Positions 1-12,292 of a DNA stretch of 64,000 nt are shown one piece after another. A model generated the notes under the pieces. That model had not been told where the DNA came from. It saw nothing but the letters and a program-made list of their open reading frames with translations, and did no database searches. Made by a program: the position numbers and the translations under genes. This DNA comes from Gigaspora rosea. Lineage: Eukaryota > Glomeromycota > Glomeromycetes > Diversisporales > Gigasporaceae. Location: assembly GCA_003550325.1 (NCBI GenBank), contig QKWP01000600.1, forward strand, positions 171,248 to 235,247, read 5' to 3'. Position 1 is the stretch's first letter. Each line of letters begins with the position of its first letter.

Positions 1-155
1 AAGACGAAATTATTTGTTACTTTTTTTGAATAGACGAAATTATAAAGAACATATCTATATAAATTTTATTTGCTCTTCCTTATAAAAAATTTTAATTTTC
101 TTTAATGAAGACGAAATAGGCCTTTTTCAAAAATCAATTTCGGTAGCATCACTAG
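1..155 (+). repeat. Dispersed ~235-bp repeat, copy 1 (5' truncated by window edge)
   Basis: Ends in GGTAGCATCACTAG and matches 57719-57957 in the same orientation and 47252-47478 in the opposite orientation at high identity. All copies share runs of GACGAAATTAT and TTTGCTCTTCCTTAT. No coding potential. It abuts the satellite array directly, so it was probably inserted at or into the array edge. Confidence 0.85.
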
Positions 156-3100
156 ATAGACGTAGTAGTAAATATCCTTTATAAGAATTCTACTTTAAGT
201 CTTGAATTCTTGAGTCAATTTTGGGAATGTTGCAGATAAGTATCTCTTCTCTTCGTTTCAAATCGTGTACATGTAAATTAACTCTTTTTTTTTTTCAGGT
301 TAGCTAGTAAGAATCTTAAACATTTAAGTCTTAATGAACAATTTTCAATCAAATAATACTACACCTTTACAAGAACAATACTATTACCTCTACAATATTA
401 GTGCTGATCTTAACTCTAAAACGATAGAAGTAGTAAAAGAATTCTACTTTGGGTTGAGTCAATTTTGGGAATGCAGATAAGTACTTATTTTTTTCGTTCC
501 AAATCGTGTACACGTGAATTTACTCTTTTTTGTTTTTTTTTCAGGTTAACTAGTAAGAATCTTAAACATTTAAGTTTTAATGAACAATTTTCAATCAAAT
601 AATACCGTACCTCTACGAGAACAATACTATTACCTCTACTATTAGTGCCGATCTTGAATCTAAGATGATAGATGTAGTAGTAAAAGAATTCTACTTTGGG
701 TCTTGAGTTCCTGGTCGATTTTAAGAATGCAAATAAGTACCTCTTTTCTTCGTTCCAAATCATGTATATGTAAATTAACTCTTTTATTTTTTTTTCAGAT
801 TAACTTGTAAGAATCTTAACCATTTAAGTCTTAATGAACAAATAATACCGACCTCTACAATACTAGTGACGATCTTAAATCTAAGACGATAGACATAGTA
901 GCAAAAGAACTCTACTTTGGGTTGAGTCGATTTTGAAAATGCAGATAAGTACCTCTTTTCTTCGTTCCAAATCATGTACACGTAAATTAACTCATTTTGG
1001 TTTTTTTTTTTAGATTAACTTGTAAGAATCTTAAACATTTAAGTCTTAATGAACAATTTCAATCAAATAATACCGATCTCTACAATATTAGTAATGATCT
1101 TAAATCTAAGACGATAGACATAGTAGTAAAAGAATTCTACTTTGGGTTGAGTCTATTTTGGAAATGTAGATAAGTACCTCTTTTCTTCATTCAAATCATG
1201 TATATGTGAATTAACTCTTTTTTGTTTTTTTTTAGATTAACTAGTAAGAATCTTAAACATTTAAGTCTTAATGAACAATTTTCAATCAAATAATACTGTA
1301 CCTCTACAAGAACAATACTATTGCCTCTACAATATTAGTGCTGATCTTAACTCTAAAACGATAGATGTAGTAAAAGAATTCTACTTTGGGTTGAGTCGAT
1401 TTTGGGAATGCATATAAGTACCTCTTTTCTTCGTTCCAAATCGTGTACACGTGAATTAACTCTTTTGTTTTTTTTTCAGGTTAACTAGTAAGAATCTTAA
1501 ACATTAAGTCTTAATGAACAATTTTCAATCAAATAATACCGTACCTCTACGAGAACAATACTATTATCTCTACAATATTAGTGCGGATCTTAAATTTAAG
1601 ACGATAGACGTAATAGTAAAAGAATTCTACTTTGGGTCTTGAGTTCGAGTTGATTTTGAGAATGCAAATAAGTACCTCTTTTCTTCGTTCCAAATTATGT
1701 ACACGTGAATTAACTCTTTTGTTTTTTTTTTAGATTAACTTGTAAGAATCTTAAACATTTAAGTCTTAATGAACAATTTCAATGACCTTTACAATATTAG
1801 TGACGATCTTAAATCTAAGACAATAGACATAGTAGTAAAAGAATTCTACTTTGGGGTTTGAGTTTTTGAGTCGATTTTGAAAATGCAGATGAGTACCTCT
1901 TTTCTTCGTTCCAAATTGTGTACACGTGAATTAACTTAACTCATTTTTGGGGTTTTTTTTTCAGATTAACTTGTAAGAATCTTAAACATTTAAGTCTTAA
2001 TGAACAATTTAATCAAATAATACCGACGACCTCTACAATGTTAGTGACGATCTTAAATCTAAGACGATAGACATAGTAGTAAAAGAATTCTACTTTGGGT
2101 TGAGTTGATTTTGGAAATGTAGATAAGTACCTCTTTTCTTCGTTCAAATCATGTACATGTGAATTAACTCTTTTTTTGCTTTTTTTTTTTTTTAGATTAA
2201 ACTTGTAAGAATCTTAAACATTTAAGTCTTAATGAACAATTTTTAATCAAATAATACTGTACCTCTACGAGAACAATACTATTAACTCTACAATATTAGT
2301 GACGATCTTAAATCTAAGACGATAGACTTAGTAGTAAAAGAATTCTACTTTGGGTCTTGAGTTCCTAAGTCGATTTTGAGAATGCAGATAAGTACCTCTT
2401 TTCTTCGTTCCAAATCGTGTACACGTGAATTAACTCTTTTTTGCTTTTTTTTCAGATTAACTTGCAAGAATCTTAAACATTTAAGTCTTAATGAACAATT
2501 TTAATCAAATAATAACGACCCCTAAATCTGAGACGATAGACATAGCAGTAAAAGAATTCTACTTTGGGTTTTGAGTTCTTGGAAATGCAGATAAGTACCT
2601 CTTTCTTCGTTCCAATTGTGTACATGTGAATTAACTCATTTTTGGTTTTTTTTTCAGATTAACTTGCAAGAATCTTAAACATTTAAGTTTTAATGAACAA
2701 TTTCAATCAAATAATACCGACCTCTACAATATTAGTAATGATCTTAAATCTAAGACGATAGACATAGTAGTAAAGAATTCTACTTTGGGTTGAGTCGATT
2801 TTGGAAATATGTACCTCTTTTCTTCGTTCAAATCGTGTACATGTGAATTAACTCTTTTTTGTTTTTTTTTTTTAGATTAACTAGTAAGAATCTTAAACAT
2901 TTAAGTCTTAATGAACAATTTTCAATCAAATCATACCGTACCTCTAACAAGAACAATACTATTCCTCTACAATATTAGTGCCGATCTTAACTCTAAAACG
3001 ATATATGTAGTAAAAGAATTCTACTTTGGGTTAAGTCGATTTTGGGAATACAGATAAGTACCTCTTTTTTTCGTTCTAAATCGTGTACATGTGAATTAAC

Positions 3101-5651
3101 TCTTTTTTGTTTTTTTTTTTAGATTAACTAGTAAGAATTTTAAACATTTAAGTCTTAATGAAAAATTTGAACAATTTTCAATCAAATAATACTGTACTTC
3201 TACACAATACTATTGCCTTTACAATATTAGTGCCGATCTTAACTCTAAAACGATAGATGTAGTAAAAGAATTCTATTTTGTGTTGAGTCGATTTTGGGAA
3301 TGCAGATAAGTACTTCTTTTCTTCGTTTCAAATAGTGTACACGTGAATTAACTCTTTTTTGTTTTTTTTTTCAGGTTAACTAGTAAGAATCTTAAACATT
3401 TAAGCCTTAATGAACAATTTTCAATCAAATAATACCGTACCTCTACGAGAACAATACTATTACCTCTACAATATTAGTGCCGATCTTAAATCTAAGACGA
3501 TAGACATAATAGTAAAAGAATTTTACTTTGGGTCTTGAGTTCCTGAGTCGATTTTGAGAATGCAAATAAGTACCTCTTTTCTTCGTTCCAAATTATGTAC
3601 ACATGAATTAACTCTTTTGTTTTTTTTTCAGATTAACTTGTAAGAATCTTAAACATTTAAGTCTTAATGAACAATTCAATAACCTCTACAATATTAGTGA
3701 CGATCTTAAATCTAAGACGATAGACATAGTAGTAAAAGAATTCTACTTTGGGTTGAGTCGATTTTGGAAATGTAGATAAGTACCACTTTTCTTCATTCAA
3801 ATATGTACATGTAAATTAACTCTTTTTTGCTTTTTTTTTTTTAAATTAACTAGTAAGAATCTTAAACATTTAAGCCTTAATGAACAATTTTCAATCAAAT
3901 AATACCGTACCTCTACGAGAACAATACTATTAACTCTACAATATTAGTGCCGATTTTAAATCTAAGACAATAGATGTAGTAGTAAAAGAATTCTACTTTG
4001 GGTTTTGAGTTACTGAGTCGTTTTTGAGAATGCAGATAAGTACCTCTTTTCTTCGTTCCAAATCGTGTACATGTGAATTAACTCTTTTTTGTTTTTTTTT
4101 TCAGATTAACTTGCAAGAATCTTAAACATTTAAGTCCTAATGAACAATTTTAATCAAATAATACCGACCCCTAAATCTGAGATGATAGACATAGCAGTAA
4201 AAGAATTCTACTTTGGGTTTTGAGTTTTTGAGTCGATTTTGGAAATGCAGATAAGTATCTCTTTCTTTGTTCCAATCGTGTACACGTGAATTAACTTATT
4301 TTTGTTTTTTTTTCAGATTAACTTGTAAGAATCTTAAACCTAATGAACAATTTCAATCAAATAATACCGACCTCTACAATATTAGTGACGATCTTGATAG
4401 ACATAGTAGTAAAAGAATTCTACTTTGGGTTGAGTCGATTTTGGAAATGCAGATAAGTATCTCTTCTCTTCGTTCCAAATCGTGTACATGTAAATTAACT
4501 CTTTTTTTTCAGGTTATCTAGTAAGAATCTTAAACATTTAAGTCTTAATGAACAATTTTCAATCAAATAATACTGTACCTCTATGAGAACAATACTATTA
4601 ACTCTACAATATTAATGCCGATCTTAAATCTAAGACGATAGACATAGTAGTAAAAGAATTCTACTTTGGTCTTGAGTTTTTGAGTCGATTTTGAAATGCA
4701 GATAAGTACCTCTTTTCTTCGTTCCAAATCGTGTACACATAAATTAACTCTTTTTTGTCTTTTTTCAGATTAACTTGCAAGAATCTTAAGCATTTAAGTC
4801 TTAATAAACAATTTTAATCAAATAATAGTGACCCCTACAATATTTAGTGCCGATCTTAAATCTATGACGATAGACATAGCAGTAAAAGAATTCTACTTTG
4901 GGTTTTGGGTTCGTAAGTTGATTTTGGAAATGCAGATAAGTACCTCTTTTTTCATTCCAAATCGTATACACGTGAATTAACTCATTTTTGTTTTTTTTTC
5001 AGATTAACTTGTAAGAAAGAATCTTAAACATTTAAGTCTTAATGAACAATTTCAATTAAATAATACCGACTTTTACAATATTAGTGACGATCTTAAATCT
5101 AAGATGATAGACATAGTAGTAAGAATTCTACTTTGGGTTGAGTCGATTTTGGAAATGCAGATAAGTATCTCTTCTCTTCGTTCCAAATCGTATACATGTT
5201 AACTCTTTTTTTTTTAACAATTTTCAATCAAATAATACCGTACCTCTACGAGAACAATACTATTACCTCTACAATATTAGTGCTGATCTTAACTCTAAAA
5301 CGATAGACATAGAAAGAATTCTATTTTGGATTGAGTCGATTTTGGGAAATAAGTACCACTTTTCTTTGTTCCAAATTATGTATATGTGAATTAACTCATT
5401 TTTGTTTTTTTTTCAGATTAACTTGTAAGAATTTTAAACATTTAAGTCTTAATGAACAATTTTCAATCAAATAATACTGACCTCTACAATATTAGTGCCG
5501 ATTTTAAATCCAAGACAATAGACGCAGTAGTAAAAGAATTCTACTTTGGGTTTTGAGTTCTTGAGTCGATTTTGGGAATGCAGATAAGTACCTTTTTTCT
5601 TCATTCCAAATCGTGTACATGTGAATTACCTCTTTTTTGTTTTTTTTTCAG
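156..5651 (+). repeat. Satellite array, ~23 units of 200-260 bp with intron-like signals
   Basis: Head-to-tail units, each containing TAAGAATCTTAAACATT, AATCAAATAAT, GAATTCTACTTTGGGT, CAGATAAGTACCTC and CGTTCCAAATCGTGTACA. Two unit types differ in an extra block (GAGAACAATACTATTACC) and in CTAGTAAG versus CTTGTAAG. Each unit carries a consensus 5' splice site (GTAAGAAT) and ends in a T-run plus CAG or TAG, leaving an 8-base would-be exon (ATTAACTT or GTTAACTA) between acceptor and next donor. Short reading frames inside, such as 4267-4521, are chance. The last unit runs into the coding relic at 5652. Confidence 0.93.
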
Positions 5652-5960
5652 ATAAACTCAATTAGAAAACCAGAAAATCACTCGTCAACAACTCCAACCT
5701 ACTATTTTTAAAAAATTAGGTCCACCAACGAACGACCTCCAACAAACCTTTATCAAAAAATCCTAAAGAAGATACTCTCCTATTACTTCTATGACATCGA
5801 ACCTGCCAACTACACTACCTACGCTTTAATCGGCCTAGTCCACCAAATCCAAAATCAAAAGCATAAAAATGGCAAAACCCGAGGCCAAACCTACTATGTA
5901 AGAATCTTAGAACAATACTATTACCTCTATGGATATATTGGCAATTTAAATTTGTCTTAA
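5652..5960 (+). pseudogene. Coding relic at the end of the satellite (terminal exon?)
   Basis: Directly after the last acceptor (AG at 5650-5651), base composition changes to coding-like. A frame opens at 5656 (reads TRQQLQPTIFKKLGPPTNDL) and ends at a stop near 5763. The adjacent frame continues with ILSYYFYDIEPANY and RILEQYYYLYGYIGNLNL to a TAA at 5958-5960, so one frameshift separates the halves. The final part (GTAAGAATCTTAGAACAATACTATTACCTC, given here as positions ~5897-5926) is recognisably the ancestor or relative of the satellite unit. Product not recognised; the ILxQYY motif recalls the repeats in the LINE ORF1 at 32540 and later, but only weakly. Confidence 0.5.
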
Positions 5961-6009
5961 TAAACTATTTGCAATCGAATAATACTATATTCGAACTATT
6001 TTTCAGTAG

Positions 6010-6132
6010 CGATTTTAATTTCGTCAATTGTAAAGTAATTTTAATTTCGCCAATTGTATCAATGATTTTAATTTCGTCAATTGTATCAATGATTTTAATT
6101 TCGTCAATTGTGATTTTAATTTCGTTAATTGT
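6010..6132 (+). repeat. Short tandem repeat, ~28-bp unit
   Basis: About five copies of ATTTTAATTTCGTCAATTGT with a variable spacer (ATCAATG). Low-copy, no coding potential. Confidence 0.85.
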
Positions 6133-7239
6133 ATCAATAAAATAGAAATTTTACAATATGTAATTCTGTAATTTGATTGGTTAATAGGCTGCAAGGTCGG
6201 ATGCTCGTTTAATTAACAGGTCAGAGGTTGTCTGTGTCATGTGGTCTATTTTTATTGGTTAATTCTGGTGGTGCACGACCGTGCAGGTGCACAGAATTCT
6301 TAAACCCTTATAACAAAGCTTAAAATTTTTTTAACCAGATTTAAATTTTTTTATTATGATTTATACTTGGACTTCTAGTTAAAGTTGTAAAGAAGAAACT
6401 TACTATACTAATAGTAATAAGATTATTAAAATTAGCTTAGTATATCACAAGATATACATTAAAAAAGGTTTAAATTTTTTAAGAAACTTTAAATAATTGC
6501 AAAGTTTTTTATTTAATTCTTGTAATATTCTGAACCAATCTTGGTAATCTTATCATTTTTGGGATTATAGTTTTTTTTTATAATTTTTGTTAAATATTTG
6601 ATTAAGGCTAGCATATTAGAAAATTAAGTTTTGATTAAAAAGATTTTAAGTTTTTTTATAAATTTTTTAGAACCTTAACTATAATTCTATTAGTCAATTT
6701 TAAGCATGGTAGTTATATAATTTTTAAAATTATTATATTTTTTTATATTTCAAAAAAGTAAAAGTATATTTAAGTATCAAAAAAGTAAATACAGGTATAT
6801 CAAAAATAAAAGTTTTGCTACTAGAATAGTTAAAAAACTATTAAAAGATCATCATGTGATCATATAAATTTTAGCATTATCCAATTTTAGTATTATTCAC
6901 AACATATAATAATGCTAAATTTTTAATTTTTTAAAAAAAATATTAGTCATTTTTAATATTAAAAAAAAAAATATTAGCAATAATAATCCTCTAGTAATCT
7001 TAATATAGTAATTATTTATAGTACTATGTTATAATAACACTATTATATAAACTAGATTATAGTTGGTTATAGTTAGAGTTTAGGGTTAAAATTAGAATTT
7101 ATAGTAAAATTGTAAGAGAAACATTTTTTATTAATAGTACAATGAAGTTAATCTAGTAAAATTTTGAATTTAGAATGAGTTCTAATATAATAGTATTATG
7201 GATATAATTTTCTTTTTAAAATTATATAATAATTTAATA
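6133..7239. other. Gene-free AT-rich stretch
   Basis: No reading frame with coding character on either strand and no clear repeat. It holds a slightly GC-richer patch (6180-6300) with GTGCACGACCGTGCAGGTGCAC, a small inverted repeat. Confidence 0.6.
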
Positions 7240-7621
7240 TTAAGGGTAGGGTGTACGTAGATCATTTTTCATATGATCTACGTAGTATATTAAATTTTTA
7301 TATAGTAAATAAAAAAATACTTCTAATAAAACTTTTTAACATTTTAACCAATTGGTATCAAATTTATGTAATATATAGTTTAATCCAGTTTGTTTCTAAT
7401 AGTGAAGTTGCGCAATATGTATTGATTTAAAAAAAATTAACTTCACATATAATAAAAATCTTCCGAGGTCACTATATGTTTTTCCTGGGTAGTACAAAGA
7501 ATTGCTAATTCTGATTGGTCGAATCATGTGATGTTTACATGATATTATATGTTATTGTTACACAATATTGATCTACATTCTATTTTATATGAATTTGAAA
7601 ATGTTAATACCCTACCCTTAA
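7240..7621. mobile_element. piggyBac-type MITE (TTAA target), copy 1
   Basis: Bounded by TTAA at 7240-7243 and 7618-7621, with terminal inverted repeats GGGTAGGGT / ACCCTACCC. The left end continues GTACGTAGATCAT, shared with copies at 13215-13589 and 42147-42505. The right end carries a short extra segment after GATCTACATT. Non-coding; the small frame at 7549-7746 is chance. TTAA flanks on all three copies and a readable empty site at copy 3 support piggyBac-type transposition. Confidence 0.8.
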
Positions 7622-7877
7622 AGTCATACAAACTTAATAACTTGATTCTTATAACTTGGCTAATTAAAAATTTTTTTATATTTATTATCTGGTTAGTTTT
7701 TCAAACTGAATGCAATTTCTTCACCTGTGTTACCTGTGTGAATTGAAATTAGGTGACCCAGATGAAAATAGGTTTTATATATATTATATATCACTTATTG
7801 ATTTTATCAGTTTGAAATTATTTTTGAATCTCTGAATAATTGTCACTTATTGATAAAGCAAAAATAAAAAACAAAAT

Positions 7878-8896
7878 GTTGATACTGTCTAATTGCATAC
7901 CATTTGCCAGAGACTTTTTTATGCATATAGACAGTATATGCAATTAGACAGTAATACTAAATTACGTGATATATTAATTAACCAATTAAAATTAATAAAA
8001 TTTTATTAACAATTTGCCTTTAAATATGAATTGTTTTGATCCAATAGTCCATTTTGGATGATTTAACTATCAAAATGACTAGCTAATGAGACAATTCTAA
8101 TGAGCCCAAAATTATTAAATCCATCACAAGAGTATCACAAGATTATTAATAATTTGTGTGCTTTATATTTAATAAAGGATAAATATATGCAACGCACCCT
8201 GCGATATGCTAATTCATCGCACACATATATGTAAACATATATTGTAGATCTGTGTAACAAATGTTCTATATAACAAAAATTTAAATTAATATAAGGTTAG
8301 GGTAAGGGTTAGTGCTAGAAGTTAGAGTAAATGATAGTATATACGAAATTTTGCAAGGAATTTTTTTTGTTAAAGCGTGAAAGGTAGTTAAGTAGATGAA
8401 ATTTTTTGATATTACAAATTTTAGAAAATTTCTTTATTTTGTTACACAAAGAAAATTTGCATGTTACACCTGATCTTCAAATTTAATTGGTAGATTATTG
8501 GGGTGCGATATACAAGCACATCGCAGCATGCGATGCCTAATTAAGTCCTTTAATAAATATATACAAAGTTTTAATATAAAGTAAAATAAATTATTAACAA
8601 TCTCATGATCCTGTAATTGGATTTTAACCATTTTGGGCTCATTAGAATCATCTTAGTAAGCTAATCATTTTTGTAGTTAAATTATAAAACAGATCACTAC
8701 TGTAGATCAAGAGTTATTCATATTTAAAATAATTTTTTTAAAATATTTTTATGCAGTTAAGTTGTATTTTATTAATAAAAAAATAAAAATTCTTTATATA
8801 TTATGCAAATAAAGAATTATGCATTTATAATTAGTAACCAAGTTGGAATGAAAATAGTATGCAATTGAACAGTATATGCATTTAGACAGTATCAAC
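7878..8896. mobile_element. Nested inverted-repeat element
   Basis: Outer ends GTTGATACTGTCTAATTGCA (7878) and its inverse at 8878-8896. Inside, ~8035-8715 is a second inverted pair: ATTCTAATGAGCCCAAAATT near 8096 and its inverse near 8632, flanking sequence related to the foldback at 48640-49145. A third pair with GCGATATGC / GCATCGCA lies between 8190 and 8545. No coding frames. The arrangement looks like insertions within insertions. Confidence 0.6.
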
Positions 8897-9296
8897 TGTA
8901 TTCACAGTTTATTCTTTTGTTTAGAATAATAATCATGATAATATAAATTTATGAATCTCTTAAACAAATACTAGAAATTTGACAAGTCAATGGTTTAAAA
9001 GTTAAAATCAGTAATTTATATGTAATATTGTAGAGATAAAGCAAAACTAAATGAAAACTTTGTGAATTTGCAAAATATCCTTATCTAATACAATAAGGTA
9101 AAACAACAAAATTATTGCTCTGTAAAGGTATTCATTTTTGTTAAAGCAAATGTTAATAAGTCATATACTCTCAGTCAATCTTCAAAGTAAAGTTTCGAGT
9201 CAAATAGCAATAAAGTAGGCTTTGCTATTAAATAAAGCGACATGATTTAATATACAGAACGAATTACTGAATTATTCAACATAAATTAACATACCA
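8897..9296. other. Gene-free AT-rich stretch
   Basis: No reading frame, repeat or RNA gene seen. Confidence 0.5.
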
Positions 9297-9385
9297 ACCG
9301 ATTTGACCCGGGTTTCAAATCAGTGATCCGGGTCACCTGTTTTGACACGGGTAACCCGGTTTACTATAACCCGGTTCGGAACTCA
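9297..9385. repeat. GC-rich CCCGG-motif patch
   Basis: Clustered ACCCGG / CCGGGT words (ACCCGGGTT, CCGGGTCA, ACGGGTAACCCGG) in otherwise AT-rich DNA. Similar in style, not in exact sequence, to patches at 11700, 29900 and 63335. Confidence 0.6.
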
Positions 9386-9610
9386 GTTTTTTTTAGATAT
9401 CTATAGAAAAATATATGTTTTTTACATATAAAATTGTTTGAAATTAAAAGCCCTTTTCGAATTTTATGTTATGAAAACCAAAAATTAACTTTGCATGACC
9501 TAATAATGCTAAAATTTAAAAAGTTATTAAACTTTATTGCGAGCAATTATTTCATAATATATTAGATATCCTGCACCATATAAATTTCAAACAAGTATTA
9601 CAAAAAAAAA

Positions 9611-11575
9611 TTATTTATTATGTTGTTGTTGTTTAATGAATTCAAAAATGGCACAAATCGTTTCTTCTTTTTTCTTAATTTCTTCGTTTTTTTGCCGAAT
9701 TTTATCATCTTTCTGTCTAATTTCGCCATCTCTTTGTCTAATCTCACCATCTTTTTGCTTGATCTCATCATCTTTTTGTCGAATTTCGACGCCTTTTTGC
9801 TTGACTTCTTCATTTTTTTGTCGAATTTCGACATCTTTTTGCTTGATCTCATCATCTTTTTGCCGAATTACGTCATTTTTCTGCCGAATCTCGATATCTT
9901 TTTTCTTGATCTCATCGTCTTTTTGCCGAACTATATCATTTTTCTGCCGAACCCCGATATCTTTTTTCTTGATCTCATCATCTTTTTGTCGAATTATATC
10001 ATTTTTCTGCCGAATCTCAATATCTTTTTTCTTTATTTCATCGTCCTTTTGCCGAATTACATCATTTTTCTGCCGAATCTCGATATCTTTCTTCTTGATC
10101 TCGTCGTCTTTTTGCCGAATTACATCAGTTTTTTGCAGAATTTCGACATCTTTTTGCTTGATCTCATCATCCTTTTGCCGAATTTCGACATCTTTTTGCT
10201 TGATCTCATCATCCTTTTGCCGAATTACATCGTTTTTTTGCAGAATTTCGACATCTTTTTGCTTGGTTTCATCATCCTTTTGCCGAATTACATCGTTTTT
10301 TTGCCGAATTTCGACATCCTTCTGCATGATTTCTATGATTTTTTGCCGAATCTCATCATTTTTATGCCGAATTTCGACATCTTTTTGTTGAAAATCTTCA
10401 AAAATTGGTCGATTATTCCATTCAAACTTAAGAGCCAGTAAAAGATCTTTGACCTCTTCCTCCAAATTCTGGGCAAAAAGTTCAAATGGAAGTTGAGTAT
10501 GTGCCGCCCTAGAATTATACGACTCAGGAGTCTTTGTACACCGCATATATATTATAAACGTGTTAATACTAGTGCAGAATTAATATCATTAACTTTCTTA
10601 TCATAAATAAGCAAATACTTTTAGGCTGGCTAGTTCCGGATCTGACGCAAAGCGCATTTGTGTTTGAGAGCCTATAAACGAGGTAACTTGATTATGAACT
10701 TCAAAAAGTAACTTTCGTAATTTTGAATTTTCCAGTAATAAATCGTTGTCACGTGCATCAGCGTCTCTGTCTTGCTTAACATTAATAGGTGCATCTACAT
10801 CACAATTAATGAATGATGTAGTATAATGCATGCTTTTCACTAGTTGTTTCCGGGGTGGGTTTACACCCTGAGGACCACAAGTGGAATGATATTTATCACT
10901 TAGAAGTTTTTGCATTTTCTCTTTAAATCTGGTGTATTCCGTTTCGCGTTTTCTAATGTCATGCTATAAACCGAAGAAATCACATAAGTGAAATGTGAGT
11001 AATATATAAAGATGGAATTAATATTTCGATTTATACCATAGCTTGTGATTTGACATTTTGTAAATTAGCCTTCGTTTTGGTCAATTCATCTTTTGTTGAA
11101 CGATGTTTTTCAAATTCTAATTGTAAATGGTCTTCAATTTTTCTGGTAAAAATAAACTCTTAATAGAACACATATTTCCAGGAAAACAATCCGAAAATAA
11201 TGTTAAATGGGATGCAAATGCATTACATTAATTTAGCTCTCAAAGTATCTACTTCACGTTCGCTTAATTCTGCTCTCGTTTTTAAAGTTTTCTACGAATG
11301 AAATTAAATACAGTAAATAAGCTTTTTTTAATATCAATAAATGTAGTAGTAATCTATCAGCTTACTATAGTGAATGTCAGTAACTCATAATCGCTTTGCA
11401 ATTTTTGATGTTGATCGTGCATTTCTTCACGGTATGCAGCGTCCTGCTGCTGCTGCTGCAATAACGCGGATACATATTCTACAATTTTGGTAGCCGATTC
11501 TTCATCTTTATTATTAAAAAAGTCTAAAGGAAAAACTTTGACATACTCAGGATTTACAGTTATATTGTCAGCCAT
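9611..11575 (-). CDS. Heptad-repeat coiled-coil protein, five exons, 548 residues
   Basis: Reading the minus strand, exons are 11366-11575 (ATG, 70 codons), 11227-11291, 11037-11142, 10619-10963 and 9611-10531 (stop TAA at 9611-9613). All four introns are GT-AG and 73-87 bases (donors GTAAGC, GTAATG, GTATAA, GTATTT), and phases join without a stop. The last acceptor (ACAAAG) is weak but is the only one that keeps frame. Residues 1-127 are helical and charged with a Gln run near 40; 128-242 include another helical stretch; from about 291 to 528 there are ~34 uninterrupted 7-residue repeats (QKDDEIK, QKNDVIR, KKDIEIR), ideal for a long parallel coiled coil of about 35 nm; a 20-residue tail follows. 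No signal peptide or membrane segment. Family not recognised; a structural or scaffold role is inference. It is the one undamaged gene in the window. The open frames on the plus strand over the repeat are shadows. Confidence 0.82.
9640..10390 (-). repeat. 21-bp coding minisatellite within the coiled-coil gene
   Basis: Exact multiples of 21 bases encode the heptads. A 63-bp higher-order unit (DDEIK-KDIEIR-KNDVIR) recurs in the middle, showing expansion by unequal exchange or slippage without frame loss. Confidence 0.9.
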
Positions 11576-11699
11576 TTGTTATAAGAAAACAATTTTTAAG
11601 AGCACAATATTTTTAATATTTTTGCTTATATCTGTATATCAGTATAATTACGCGTTAGCTGGCCAATCAAGATACATATTTTTCGTGATTGTCGATACG

Positions 11700-11835
11700 G
11701 ACACATAGGCTTGAGCCGAGCTACGAGCCAAACGGCTAAACGGGCTGATCACCGATTCGGCTCATTTCGGCTCCAGGTCAAATAATGAAGAATCGGCTCT
11801 AAAAATGGCTCGGTTCGAGACCTTGAAGCCGAAAA
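11700..11835. repeat. GGCT/AGCC-rich imperfect repeat patch
   Basis: Repeated GAGCCGAG, CGGCT, GCCGAAA words just upstream of the coiled-coil gene start. GC content far above the surroundings. Could overlap the promoter of that gene, but no recognised promoter element is seen. Confidence 0.55.
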
Positions 11836-12289
11836 TGGAGCAATAATTCATAGACAGAAATTCTTGCCTAGCAGTCAGGTAGGGTACCTGGCATAGCAAA
11901 AAATTTAATGTGCTATATAGCATGCCAACTATTTAAATTCATGCCAAGATACCACTCCTGGAATGCCATTAAATCACATATACATAGTATAAAAGTATAA
12001 GTAAGAAAACTCTATATTTAATATGCCAAAATTCTTATTTTAAGGTCAAAAATTAATTATTTTTTTTTATTCTTTGGTGGTTCCGCCATATACTTTTATT
12101 AGTTTTTAGTTTAATGACCAAATTCATAACATATATTTACTAATTTATAAAAATATCACCACTTAGCTATCAATAAAGATGCCCAAAAGTACTATATCCT
12201 ATTATGAATAAGTACCTCTTTTTTTAATATTTTAAACTTAAATATCTTAAAAATTAACTAATCAAATTTAATAAAACTTTTTTAAAATC
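11836..12289. other. Gene-free AT-rich stretch
   Basis: No coding frame or repeat recognised. ATGCCA words recur around 11920-11965. Confidence 0.5.
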
Positions 12290-12292
12290 TCA

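Noticed and set aside
4267..4521. 84-residue frame in the satellite, and similar frames at 485-981
   Set aside because: Not conserved between monomers; splice-like units and frameshifting length variation argue against coding.
156..5651. CRISPR array
   Set aside because: Whole 200-260-bp monomers repeat without unique spacers; eukaryotic context.
7549..7746. 65-residue frame
   Set aside because: Starts inside the TTAA MITE and crosses its end; chance.
9620..10441. 273- and 251-residue open frames on the plus strand over the coiled-coil repeat
   Set aside because: Mirror frames of a 21-bp stop-free repeat; Leu/Phe/Ser-only composition; the minus strand has splice sites and a sensible protein.
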